DNA of 6,085 bases from Oscillospiraceae bacterium (GCA_017394475.1 JAFPYQ010000459.1:1-6085); one strand, 5' to 3'. Positions 1-5,877 are shown, counted from the stretch's first letter. Made by a program: numbers and translations. The notes: a model not told the origin generated them from the letters alone.

Positions 1-366
1 GATGACAGCCTTCGCTGCCTCGGTAGCATAGCCTCTGCCCTGAAAGGCAGCACCTATGCAGTATTCTATCTCAGTAAAATGGTTCTTGCTGTCCACCATG
101 AAATATGCGATCTGACCGATACATTCACCGGTCTCTCTGAGTATCACTGCCCAGCGGTAACAGTCATCACATTCATACCTTGCGATGTATTTTTCAACAA
201 GGCCGCGTGCAGCCTCCATAGTCTCGTAGACAGGCTCGGAATACATCTTCTGGACTGCTTCGTCCGATGCCCAGTTCCTGAACACCGCCTCTGTATCTGA
301 AAGCTCAAATCTGCGGAGTATCAGTCTTTGTGTGTCGATGGTACAAGTCCCTGTATGTGTAAGCAT
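1..366 (-). CDS. GNAT family N-acetyltransferase, RimJ/RimL type (partial, C-terminus off the left edge)
   Basis: This is the N-terminal about 122 residues of a cytoplasmic GNAT acetyltransferase, which moves an acetyl group from acetyl-CoA to an amine of an unknown substrate. The reading frame is open to position 1. Numbering from the ATG at 366, the family's opening strand motif RLILR lies at residues 14-18. A central strand pair follows (RWAVILRETGECIGQI), then the acetyl-CoA pyrophosphate-binding motif QGRGYA at about 109-114, leading into the motif-A helix at the edge. I chose the start at 366 because GGAG sits at 375-372 with a 5-base spacer. In-frame ATGs also exist at 384 and 390. The one at 390 overlaps the alr stop (TGATG) and has a weaker GGGAA upstream, so translational coupling with a start there is possible. 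It follows alr on the same strand with no room for a promoter, so the two are cotranscribed. The family call is secure; the substrate (ribosomal protein, small amine, drug) cannot be told. Confidence 0.85.
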   Translation of the reverse strand, partial: MLTHTGTCTIDTQRLILRRFELSDTEAVFRNWASDEAVQKMYSEPVYETMEAARGLVEKYIARYECDDCYRWAVILRETGECIGQIAYFMVDSKNHFTEIEYCIGAAFQGRGYATEAAKAVI

Positions 367-389
367 AACCGCTCCGTTTATCATCCGCA

Positions 390-1553
390 TCAGTAATATT
401 CCCTGATGCTGACTATATCGCCGTTTCTGAATATGACACGGGGCACTCTCTTTGAAATGCCGCAGACTATCTCATAACCGATGGTGCCTGTGAGCTGTGC
501 TATATCATCTGCGGTCATGGTCTCGCTGCCGTCTGTACCTATGAGTGTTACCACCGTGCCCTCTCTGACATCGGGGATATCCGTCACATCGATCATAAGC
601 TGATCCATACATATACGCCCGACTATGGGAGCGCGCTTTCCGCAGACAAGCACTTCACCCTTGCCCGAAAGTGAGCGGGGGAAACCATCCGCATAGCCTA
701 TGGGGACAGTGGCGATGCGCCGCTCCCCTGTGGTGCGGTATGTGCGCCCGTAGCTGACGGATGTGCCTGCGGGCACTGTCTTGACATAGCTCACCGCTGC
801 TTTGAGTTCCATCACAGGAGAGAGCTCAAAGGGTATATCAAGGGAAACATCAGGCTTAAGGCCGTAAAGCAGGATGCCGTCTCTTATAAGGGATGATCTG
901 CTGTCGTAATGGAAAACACCGCCCGCACTGTTCATGCAGTGAACACAGCGCAGAGCCACTCCCTGCTCCCTCGCCTTATCGGCAATATCAAAAAATACCC
1001 GTTTCTGCTCCTCGGTATAGCGGATATCATCCTCGTCGTAGCTGTCTGCCGCGGCAAAATGGGTGAATATGCCATCCAGGTGCACATTTTCAAGGGATGC
1101 CGCTGTCTTTATCTCCGAAACCGCACTTTCGGGGAGAGCACCTATCCTGCCCATGCCCGTATCTATGGCAAGATGTATCTTCACTGTGCATCCTGCCTCT
1201 TTTGCTGCCTCGTCAAGGCTGCGGGCATAATCTGCGGAAACTGCGCACTGTATGATATCATTGCGGGAAAGAACATCCGCATACTCCACGGGGGTATGGC
1301 CAAGAATGAGTATCTCCCCCGAAACGCCGCATTCACGCAGGTTCACAGCTTCTTTTACATTGGATACAGCAAAGAAGGATATCCCCTGTTCTTCGAGAAA
1401 GGGCGCTATGCTGCGGTCATCATGACCATAGGCATTGGCCTTTACCACAGCGCATATCCTCGTGCCGTGAGAGAGTTCCTTCAGATGTGTTATATTTTCA
1501 TTCAAGCGGTCAAGGCTTATCTCCGCCCATGCCCGCCTAAGATAATCGTGCAT
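390..1553 (-). CDS. alr: Alanine racemase
   Basis: PLP-dependent interconversion of L- and D-alanine in the cytoplasm, supplying D-Ala for peptidoglycan. Residue numbers here count from the upstream ATG at 1559 (389 aa, a normal length). The N-terminal barrel carries the PLP lysine K40 in AVVKANAYGH, then DTGMGRIG at 133-140, HCMNSAGG at 207-214 and the pyridine-nitrogen arginine R226 in LIRDGILLYG. The C-terminal beta domain carries the second catalytic base Y270 in VSYGRTY, then GYADG at 288-292 and CMDQ at 318-321. I prefer the start at 1553 because GGGAG at 1566-1562 is 8 bases from it but only 2 bases from the ATG at 1559; the difference is two residues. Two substitutions stand out. Ala131 sits where the Geobacillus enzyme has the carbamylated lysine, and Asp47 replaces the usual Gly of YGHG. 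All main catalytic residues are present, so activity is expected. It leads an operon with the GNAT gene and diverges from the asparaginase unit. Confidence 0.97.
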   Translation of the reverse strand: MHDYLRRAWAEISLDRLNENITHLKELSHGTRICAVVKANAYGHDDRSIAPFLEEQGISFFAVSNVKEAVNLRECGVSGEILILGHTPVEYADVLSRNDIIQCAVSADYARSLDEAAKEAGCTVKIHLAIDTGMGRIGALPESAVSEIKTAASLENVHLDGIFTHFAAADSYDEDDIRYTEEQKRVFFDIADKAREQGVALRCVHCMNSAGGVFHYDSRSSLIRDGILLYGLKPDVSLDIPFELSPVMELKAAVSYVKTVPAGTSVSYGRTYRTTGERRIATVPIGYADGFPRSLSGKGEVLVCGKRAPIVGRICMDQLMIDVTDIPDVREGTVVTLIGTDGSETMTADDIAQLTGTIGYEIVCGISKRVPRVIFRNGDIVSIREYY

Positions 1554-1561
1554 TTTCATTT

Positions 1562-1566
1562 CTCCC
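1562..1566 (-). promoter_or_regulatory. Ribosome binding site of alr
   Basis: GGGAG on the minus strand lies 8 bases before the ATG at 1553 and only 2 bases before the ATG at 1559. The spacing favours the inner ATG as the real start of alanine racemase. Confidence 0.6.
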
Positions 1567-1586
1567 GGGAAACGTTCTGAATAATT

Positions 1587-1595
1587 ATTATAACA
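1587..1595 (-). promoter_or_regulatory. Extended -10 promoter of the alr-GNAT operon
   Basis: On the minus strand the sequence reads TGTTATAAT, a perfect extended -10 element (TGnTATAAT). It predicts a transcript start near 1580, giving a short leader of about 20-27 bases before alr. No convincing -35 hexamer is found at 16-18 bases upstream, which is tolerated for extended -10 promoters. A TTGACT at 1609-1604 is only 11 bases away, too close to act as its -35. It is inferred from consensus only. Confidence 0.55.
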
Positions 1596-1649
1596 TATAA
1601 TAAAGTCAAATCATATAGCACTTTTTAACAAAATAAAATTAATTATATC

Positions 1650-1674
1650 GGGGTTTTTGTAAACCGAAAATCCC
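1650..1674. repeat. Imperfect inverted repeat just upstream of the asparaginase promoter
   Basis: GGGGTTTT at 1650-1657 pairs with AAAATCCC at 1667-1674 across a 9-base centre; seven pairs are Watson-Crick and one is G-T. It abuts the -35 hexamer at 1675 in the intergenic region between the two divergent operons. Its position suits an activator or repressor site. The AT-rich context means a chance dyad is also possible, and it has no run of T after it that would make a terminator. Confidence 0.3.
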
Positions 1675-1703
1675 TTTACTTTTGCACGGATATGGTGTAT
1701 AAT
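1675..1703 (+). promoter_or_regulatory. Sigma-A-type promoter of the asparaginase-MBOAT-GNAT unit
   Basis: A -35 hexamer TTTACT (1675-1680, 4 of 6 to consensus) is separated by 17 bases from a perfect -10 TATAAT (1698-1703). The predicted transcript start is near 1710, leaving a leader of about 80 bases before the asparaginase gene. It points away from the alr promoter, so the two operons are divergently transcribed. Confidence 0.7.
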
Positions 1704-1720
1704 ATATACTGCACACATAT

Positions 1721-1745
1721 CCCCGCAAGGCAGGATGCCCCGGGG
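1721..1745 (+). other. Hairpin in the asparaginase mRNA leader
   Basis: In the predicted leader, CCCCG (1721-1725) can pair with CGGGG (1741-1745). Inside it GGCA (1729-1732) pairs with TGCC (1736-1739) around a GGA loop. This makes a two-part stem with a small asymmetric internal loop. No T-run follows, so it is not an intrinsic terminator. It could stabilise the mRNA, protect its 5' end or influence ribosome access. It does not match any riboswitch I recognise. Confidence 0.4.
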
Positions 1746-1789
1746 AACATACCTATACAACTATAATTGACCTGCCCTTACTTACCGAT

Positions 1790-2698
1790 ATGATGAACAT
1801 GGATAAAATTCTCTGGATACTTACAGGAGGCACATTCTCCTGCTCCGATACAAAAAAAGGCCTCACTCCTGCCGCCGGCAAGGCAGCTGCCGAAAAGATA
1901 CGCTCTGCGGAGGACCTGAACTGCGATATAAGCTGCCTTATGAATATAGACAGCTCCGATATATCCCCGGATGATATAGAAAATATCGCCCGCAGCGTGC
2001 ACAACGCATATCTCAACGGCTATCAGGGCATAGTCATCACCCACGGGACGGATACTCTTGCCTACACCGCGGCATATCTTGACTTCATGCTGGAGAACAT
2101 AGACATCCCCGTTGTGATAACAGGCTCTCAAAGGCCCTATTCCGACAGGACGGGGGATGCATCCGCCAACCTGCAGCTGGCATTTGAGATATGTTCCAGG
2201 GAGTTCCGCGGCGTTTTCGTGGCGTTCGGCGGCAAGGTATTCAAGGGCAGCACAGTTTACAAGGCTCATTCCACTGCTCCCGAAGCGTTCTGCGGTGAAG
2301 CCGCTGCGTTTGTTGGCAAGAACGGAGAGCTTTTCTATACCGAAAAGGCAGTGACGGTGAACGGCAAATACCGCTACAACACCGTCACCCGCAGCAATAT
2401 CGGGATAATATCCATATCACCCTTTACCACATCCGCAGATATCGCCCGTTTCAGGGGGTATGACGGCCTTGTCATCGCGGCATACGGCTTAGGCGGCGTT
2501 CCCCACAGGCTCCATGATGATATAAAGGGGCTGTGCGACAGCGGCACGGATGTCATGATAGTTTCACAATGCCGTGAGGGCGGCGTTTCCCCGGATGTAT
2601 ATGAGGTAGGAGAGAGCCTGAAAAGCACCGGTGCCGTATTCGGCGGCAAAATGACAGTTTCGGGCGCTGCGGCATACCTTGCCGTCAGCAGAGCATAG
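1790..2698 (+). CDS. ansA: L-asparaginase, type I-like (cytoplasmic)
   Basis: Hydrolyses L-asparagine to aspartate and ammonia. At 302 aa it is a little short for the family (about 330), because it stops right after the strand GGKMTVSGAAAYL and lacks the last helix seen in E. coli AnsA. No signal peptide is present, so it acts in the cytoplasm. Key residues are the nucleophile Thr15 in LTGGTF (residues 11-16) and a substrate-binding Ser in NIDSSD (52-57). The second catalytic threonine and aspartate, T87 and D88, lie in THGTDT (84-89), followed by TGSQRP at 111-116 and the catalytic-triad lysine, probably K158, in YKAHS. The small C-terminal domain has AAYGLGGVP and VSQCREGGV. The flexible-loop Tyr of E. 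coli AnsA (GYIP) is Leu here (GLTP), as in many clostridial relatives as I recall them. ATGs at 1790, 1793 and 1799 all lack a Shine-Dalgarno sequence; 1799 gives the most family-like N-terminus (MDKILWILTGGT). Asparaginase versus a side activity on glutamine cannot be separated here. Confidence 0.92.
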   Translation: MMNMDKILWILTGGTFSCSDTKKGLTPAAGKAAAEKIRSAEDLNCDISCLMNIDSSDISPDDIENIARSVHNAYLNGYQGIVITHGTDTLAYTAAYLDFMLENIDIPVVITGSQRPYSDRTGDASANLQLAFEICSREFRGVFVAFGGKVFKGSTVYKAHSTAPEAFCGEAAAFVGKNGELFYTEKAVTVNGKYRYNTVTRSNIGIISISPFTTSADIARFRGYDGLVIAAYGLGGVPHRLHDDIKGLCDSGTDVMIVSQCREGGVSPDVYEVGESLKSTGAVFGGKMTVSGAAAYLAVSRA

Positions 2699-2700
2699 AT

Positions 2701-4161
2701 ATGGTCTTTTCACAGCTTGCGTTCCTTTACTGCTTCTTCCCCGCAGTCATGATAATATACTGGCTGATAAAGGATATACGCATACGAAACGTCTTCATAC
2801 TCCTCACAGGGCTCATATTCTATTCATGGGGTGAGCCCTTCTATGTATGCATCATGCTCCTTTCCACCGCCATAGACTATTTTGCGGGACGGTACATGGA
2901 CAAATTCGACAAGGATGACAAAAAGCGGAAGATATGCCTTCTTGTGTCGGTGTGCATGAACATAGGGCTTTTGTGCATATTCAAGTATTCCGACTTTTTC
3001 ACCGACTCACTTTCAGCGCTCCTGAACACACAGCTCCACAATCCCGTCCTTTCCGTGAACAGGGCTATCAACGGCATTCTGCCCCTTAAGCTCGATGAAA
3101 AGAGAGTCCATCTCCCTATTGGCATATCATTTTTCACCTTCCAGTCCATGTCCTACACCATAGACCTGTACAGAAGGCGGATAAAGGTGCAGAAAAGCTT
3201 CATCAGGTTCGCAGCCTATGTGACACTGTTCCCGCAGATAGTGGCAGGGCCTATCGTGCGTTACGAGCAGGTGGAAAAGGAGCTTTCCTACCGCACTGTC
3301 ACCTCGGAAAAGGTGTTTTCCGGGCTTGCCATATTCATAAAGGGACTTTCCAAAAAGGTGCTGATAGCCAACAATGTGGGGCTGCTGGCATCGCAGGTCT
3401 GGGGAATGGAGCTGTCCTCCCTCCCCGCCCTCACCGCATGGCTGGGAGCACTGGCCTTCACTTTGCAGATATACTTCGATTTCTCCGGGTATTCCGACAT
3501 GGCCGTAGGCATGGGCAAAATGATGGGTTTTGAATTTCCGAAAAACTTCGATCACCCCTATCTTTCCCAGAGCGTCAGCGAATTTTGGCGCAGATGGCAC
3601 ATCACTCTCGGTGACTGGTTCAGAGAATATGTCTATATACCACTGGGCGGCAACCGCAAGGGCAAGGGCCGCACTCTGATAAACCTGTTTATAGTATGGG
3701 CTCTCACAGGCCTGTGGCACGGGGCACAATGGAACTTCGTGGTTTGGGGACTGTATTTCGGAGTATTCATAATCATCGAAAGGATAGGCTTTTCGGATGT
3801 GCTCAAAAAGATACCTGCGGTACTTAGAGTCATCTATTCGCTGTTTATCGTGATCATCGGCTGGGTGTTCTTCAACTCCCCCGATCTACCGTCCTCACTG
3901 GGCTTCCTGGCTTCCATGTTCACCATGAAAAACGGCTTTGCGGACAGCATGTCCATGTACCTGCTGTTGGAAAACATCATTATGCTCATGATCGGGGCGG
4001 TGCTTTCCACCGGTGTGATATACAGGCTGAAAAAATTCGTTCCCCGTTCCGAAAATGTGCGCACTGCGCTGCTCACAGCAGCAGAGATATCAGCAGTGGC
4101 ATTGTGCACGGCATATATCGTAAGAGCTATCTATAACCCCTTCCTGTATTTCCGCTTCTGA
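2701..4161 (+). CDS. MBOAT family membrane O-acyltransferase, AlgI-like
   Basis: A polytopic membrane protein of the AlgI/DltB class of MBOAT enzymes, which pass an acyl (usually acetyl) group across the membrane to an extracytoplasmic polymer or wall component. At 486 aa it is full length for the family, and it starts (MVFSQLAFLYCFFP) and ends (YNPFLYFRF) as AlgI-like proteins do. About a dozen hydrophobic segments are visible, for example at 5-23, 31-47, 79-95, 204-228, 325-360, 373-391, 418-441 and 457-476. Signature stretches are FPQIVAGPIVRY (177-188), GLSKKVLIANNV (215-226), YFDFSGYSDMA (258-268), EFWRRWHITLG (294-304) and TGLWHGAQWNF (336-346). The catalytic histidine is H340, with H300 as the second conserved one. 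It begins 2 bases after the asparaginase stop without a clear Shine-Dalgarno sequence, implying translational coupling. The acceptor polymer is unknown; no AlgX/AlgJ-like or dlt partner lies in the window. Confidence 0.93.
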   Translation: MVFSQLAFLYCFFPAVMIIYWLIKDIRIRNVFILLTGLIFYSWGEPFYVCIMLLSTAIDYFAGRYMDKFDKDDKKRKICLLVSVCMNIGLLCIFKYSDFFTDSLSALLNTQLHNPVLSVNRAINGILPLKLDEKRVHLPIGISFFTFQSMSYTIDLYRRRIKVQKSFIRFAAYVTLFPQIVAGPIVRYEQVEKELSYRTVTSEKVFSGLAIFIKGLSKKVLIANNVGLLASQVWGMELSSLPALTAWLGALAFTLQIYFDFSGYSDMAVGMGKMMGFEFPKNFDHPYLSQSVSEFWRRWHITLGDWFREYVYIPLGGNRKGKGRTLINLFIVWALTGLWHGAQWNFVVWGLYFGVFIIIERIGFSDVLKKIPAVLRVIYSLFIVIIGWVFFNSPDLPSSLGFLASMFTMKNGFADSMSMYLLLENIIMLMIGAVLSTGVIYRLKKFVPRSENVRTALLTAAEISAVALCTAYIVRAIYNPFLYFRF

Positions 4162-4188
4162 TACTGTATCAAAGCCACATACCACGAT

Positions 4189-4194
4189 AGGAGG
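4189..4194 (+). promoter_or_regulatory. Strong ribosome binding site of the tandem-GNAT gene
   Basis: A perfect AGGAGG lies 7 bases before the ATG at 4202. It fixes the start and suggests this gene is translated more strongly than the two before it, which lack good sites. No promoter or terminator is visible in the 40-base gap after the MBOAT gene (4162-4201). Confidence 0.85.
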
Positions 4195-4201
4195 CTTTAG
4201 T

Positions 4202-5104
4202 ATGAATATCACCACAAAACAGTTCCAGCTTCTGACGGATATCGATCTCGTGTGGGATTTCATGGTGGATATATACGACCGCAGGAACTGCTGCGGCGTG
4301 GCGGCTCCCTTCTTTGAACACGCCATCACAGCCTCCTGGATGGATCCATCCTATTCCTATCTTGACAGATTCTGGCTCGACGGCAAGAGGATCGTGGCAT
4401 TCGTCTTTTACGAATCCCCTGTCACCGATATCTTTTTCAATGTCCGCAAGGGCTATGAATTCCTTGCAGATGAGATCATCGACTATACCGTAACTATGAT
4501 GCCCGACTGGGGCAGGCAGCAGCTCATCCTCTTCCACGGACAGGAATTTCTGATGGAGGCTGCAAAAAAGCGCGGATTCATCAAGGTTTACGAATCCGAG
4601 GACAGGATATTCGATTTCAAAAACGAACTGAACTATAAGCTGCCTGCAGGATATCATTTCGTTGATCCTCAGAAGCTTGACATATTCAAGCTGGAAAAGC
4701 TCTGCTGGTACGGCTTCGGCCACGGTGAAAAGGACGCCTATACAGACTGGGACAAGGAGGACACCTCCTATGACTGGACTCCCGCAAAATCCCACAAGGA
4801 CTGCATGAGCGGATTCCTTGCCCCCTCTCCCCATTCCACCCATGAATATGATATCATCATCGCAGATGATAAGAATGACGACTATGTGTGCTACTCGGGG
4901 ATGTGGTGGGTACCCAAGAACAAGCTCGCCTACATGGAACCCCTCTGCACTCACCCGATGCACAGGCACAACGGCCTTGCAGCCGCGGCACTAACAGAGC
5001 ATTACCGCAGGATGAAGGCCATGGGCGCCACCCACATGACAGGCGGCGAAAGCCCCTTCTATGACCGGATAGGCTATGGGCAGGGACTTCACTGGACGTT
5101 CTGA
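4202..5104 (+). CDS. GNAT family N-acetyltransferase, probable two-domain (tandem) form
   Basis: A 300-residue soluble protein with an acetyl-CoA-binding GNAT domain in its C-terminal half. MEPLCTHPMHRHNGLAAAAL (245-264) is motif A, with the pyrophosphate loop R255-H-N-G-L-A260, followed by a long helix. SPFYDRIGYG (284-293) is the closing tyrosine-bearing strand typical of GNATs. The N-terminal half has a degenerate GNAT-like layout: strands RIVAFVFYES (63-72) and QLILF (107-111), a helix, then GFIKVYESEDRIFDF (125-139), which resembles the end of a GNAT fold. An aromatic and acidic linker runs from about 168 to 192 (YGFGHGEKDAYTDWDKED). Proteins of this length with one good and one decayed GNAT domain occur widely in clostridia, mostly without known substrate. 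It is the last gene of the asparaginase-MBOAT unit and is followed 16 bases later by a strong terminator. No transmembrane segment is present. The substrate is unknown, and a link to the MBOAT is only positional. Confidence 0.8.
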   Translation: MNITTKQFQLLTDIDLVWDFMVDIYDRRNCCGVAAPFFEHAITASWMDPSYSYLDRFWLDGKRIVAFVFYESPVTDIFFNVRKGYEFLADEIIDYTVTMMPDWGRQQLILFHGQEFLMEAAKKRGFIKVYESEDRIFDFKNELNYKLPAGYHFVDPQKLDIFKLEKLCWYGFGHGEKDAYTDWDKEDTSYDWTPAKSHKDCMSGFLAPSPHSTHEYDIIIADDKNDDYVCYSGMWWVPKNKLAYMEPLCTHPMHRHNGLAAAALTEHYRRMKAMGATHMTGGESPFYDRIGYGQGLHWTF

Positions 5105-5120
5105 AAAAAATGACCTCACC

Positions 5121-5154
5121 AGCAGCCGTGCAGTTGATAGCACGGCTGCTTTTT
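5121..5154 (+). terminator. Intrinsic terminator closing the asparaginase-MBOAT-GNAT unit
   Basis: A perfect 11-bp stem (AGCAGCCGTGC at 5121-5131 with GCACGGCTGCT at 5140-5150) has an 8-base loop and runs directly into five T residues (5150-5154). It is 16 bases after the stop codon of the tandem-GNAT gene. The A-run at 5104-5110 is about 10 bases from the stem, so it probably does not work in the opposite direction. Confidence 0.93.
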
Positions 5155-5193
5155 CATTCACAAATAATTTACAATTAACTTCTCAAAAAGCTA

Positions 5194-5222
5194 TTGACAA
5201 ATCAGATTATATTGTGTAAAAT
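5194..5222 (+). promoter_or_regulatory. Sigma-A-type promoter of the peroxidase operon
   Basis: A perfect -35 TTGACA (5194-5199) is followed after 17 bases by TAAAAT (5217-5222, 5 of 6 to the -10 consensus). The predicted transcript start is near 5229, giving a leader of about 45 bases. A TATAAT at 5222-5227 is present but would need a 22-base spacer. The promoter lies just after the upstream terminator, so the peroxidase genes form a separate unit. Repeats overlapping it suggest regulation. Confidence 0.8.
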
Positions 5223-5244
5223 ATAATCATACTAAATCAGATTT
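5199..5244. repeat. Direct repeat AAATCAGATT x2 flanking the peroxidase -10 region
   Basis: AAATCAGATT occurs at 5199-5208 and again at 5234-5243, 35 bases apart. The first copy sits immediately downstream of the -35 hexamer and the second just past the predicted transcript start. Each copy is itself a small dyad (AATC-A-GATT; the second extends to AAATC-A-GATTT, 5234-5244). Spacing near 3.3 helical turns, with one site on each side of the -10, is a layout that a repressor could use. No known regulator is assigned. Confidence 0.4.
5205..5228. promoter_or_regulatory. Inverted repeat overlapping the -10 of the peroxidase promoter (candidate operator)
   Basis: GATTATATT (5205-5213) and AATATAATC (5220-5228) form a perfect 9-bp inverted repeat around a 6-base centre that overlaps the -10 hexamer. 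The 24-base dyad has the size of a dimeric repressor site. It does not fit the 7-1-7 PerR box or the usual Fur and Rex sites as I know them. AT-rich dyads can arise by chance. Confidence 0.4.
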
Positions 5245-5264
5245 AACAAGACTTTTCAATATAT

Positions 5265-5269
5265 GGAGG
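5265..5269 (+). promoter_or_regulatory. Ribosome binding site that decides the peroxidase start
   Basis: GGAGG lies 5 bases before the ATG at 5275. An in-frame ATG at 5263 overlaps this site and has no Shine-Dalgarno sequence of its own, so translation should begin at 5275. Confidence 0.85.
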
Positions 5270-5274
5270 CAGCT

Positions 5275-5817
5275 ATGAAATTCTACGATTATTCAGTAAA
5301 GGATCAGAAGGGCAATGAGATCTCAATGGCAGAGTATGAAGGCAAGGTGGTGCTCATAGTGAATACTGCCACAGGCTGCGGGTTCACTCCCCAGTACAAG
5401 CAGCTTGAAGAAATGTATGAAAAGTACCATGACAAGGGGCTCGAGATCATCGACATCCCCTGTAATCAGTTCGGCAATCAGGCGCCGGGCACGGATGAAC
5501 AGATCACAGAGTTCTGCACTCTCAGATATAACACAAAGTTCCCGCAGATGAAAAAGGCTGATGTGAACGGTGAGAATGCCCTTCCCGTATATGGGTTCCT
5601 GAAGGCTCAAAAGGGTTTCGAGGGCTTCGGCAAAGGACCTATGGCACTTGTGATGGGGGCTATGAACAAGACCAAAGGGAAGGATGCAGCTTCAAGCTCC
5701 GATATAAAGTGGAACTTCACGAAATTTGTGGTAGACCGCAGCGGCAATGTCATCGCAAGGTACGAACCCACAAATTCCATGGAAGAACTTGACAGATGTA
5801 TAGCGGGTCTTATATAA
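5275..5817 (+). CDS. Glutathione peroxidase family protein (Cys-type, probably thioredoxin-dependent peroxidase)
   Basis: Reduces hydrogen peroxide and organic hydroperoxides in the cytoplasm. The 180-residue protein has a thioredoxin fold. The peroxidatic cysteine is C35 in TATGCGFTPQY (31-41), a Cys codon and not a selenocysteine UGA. The other tetrad residues are Q65 in IPCNQFGNQ (61-69) and W146-N147 in IKWNFTKFVVD (144-154). C63 and C81 match the second and third cysteines of thioredoxin-linked members; C81, in EFCTLRYNTKFP, is the likely resolving cysteine. This pattern points to thioredoxin and not glutathione as reductant, which also suits an organism likely to lack glutathione (inference). 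Residues about 115-143 are a Gly/Lys/Ser-rich insert before WNF, longer than in short members and seen in clostridial relatives as I recall them. The start at 5275 (MKFYDYSV) is set by its GGAGG. Tandem stops TAA TAG end it, and 60 bases without a terminator lead to a reductase-like gene, making a redox operon likely. Confidence 0.95.
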   Translation: MKFYDYSVKDQKGNEISMAEYEGKVVLIVNTATGCGFTPQYKQLEEMYEKYHDKGLEIIDIPCNQFGNQAPGTDEQITEFCTLRYNTKFPQMKKADVNGENALPVYGFLKAQKGFEGFGKGPMALVMGAMNKTKGKDAASSSDIKWNFTKFVVDRSGNVIARYEPTNSMEELDRCIAGLI

Positions 5818-5866
5818 TAGTAACATCAGCAGCTCGTCACTGAACAGACAGCATCCGAGACACAAA

Positions 5867-5871
5867 GGGGG
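5867..5871 (+). promoter_or_regulatory. Ribosome binding site of the reductase-like gene
   Basis: A GGGGG stretch lies 6 bases before the ATG at 5878. It supports that start and cotranscription with the peroxidase gene, since no promoter or terminator is seen in 5818-5877. Confidence 0.65.
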
Positions 5872-5877
5872 AACGTT

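Noticed and set aside
79..300. A 73-codon open frame on the plus strand at the left end
   Set aside because: It is antisense to the GNAT fragment, which has clear family motifs.
909..1580. A 223-codon open frame on the plus strand opposite alr
   Set aside because: It lies antisense within a clear alanine racemase gene, has no ribosome site or recognisable domain, and is explained as a shadow of alr codon usage.
1621..1670. Terminator-like T-rich stretches in the alr-ansA intergenic region
   Set aside because: The GGTTT/AAACC stem (1652-1665) is only 5 bp, and both flanking genes point away from the region, so no terminator is expected there.
1778..2269. A 163-codon open frame on the minus strand over the start of the asparaginase gene
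   Set aside because: It overlaps the catalytic region of the asparaginase, has no family resemblance, and would run against the ansA promoter.
3127..3729. A 200-codon open frame on the minus strand inside the MBOAT gene
   Set aside because: The sense frame carries every MBOAT signature over this stretch, and the antisense protein is low in recognisable structure.
4159..4171. Possible terminator between the MBOAT and tandem-GNAT genes
   Set aside because: Only a 4-bp stem (GATA/TATC) with no T-run; far too weak.
4169..4969. A 266-codon open frame on the minus strand opposite the tandem-GNAT gene
   Set aside because: The plus-strand frame has a perfect AGGAGG, a GNAT motif and a terminator; the antisense frame has none of these.
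5206..5227. PerR or Rex box at the peroxidase promoter
   Set aside because: The inverted repeat has a 6-base centre, unlike the 7-1-7 PerR box, and lacks the paired TTGTG/CACAA-type half-sites expected for Rex. I kept it only as an unassigned operator candidate.
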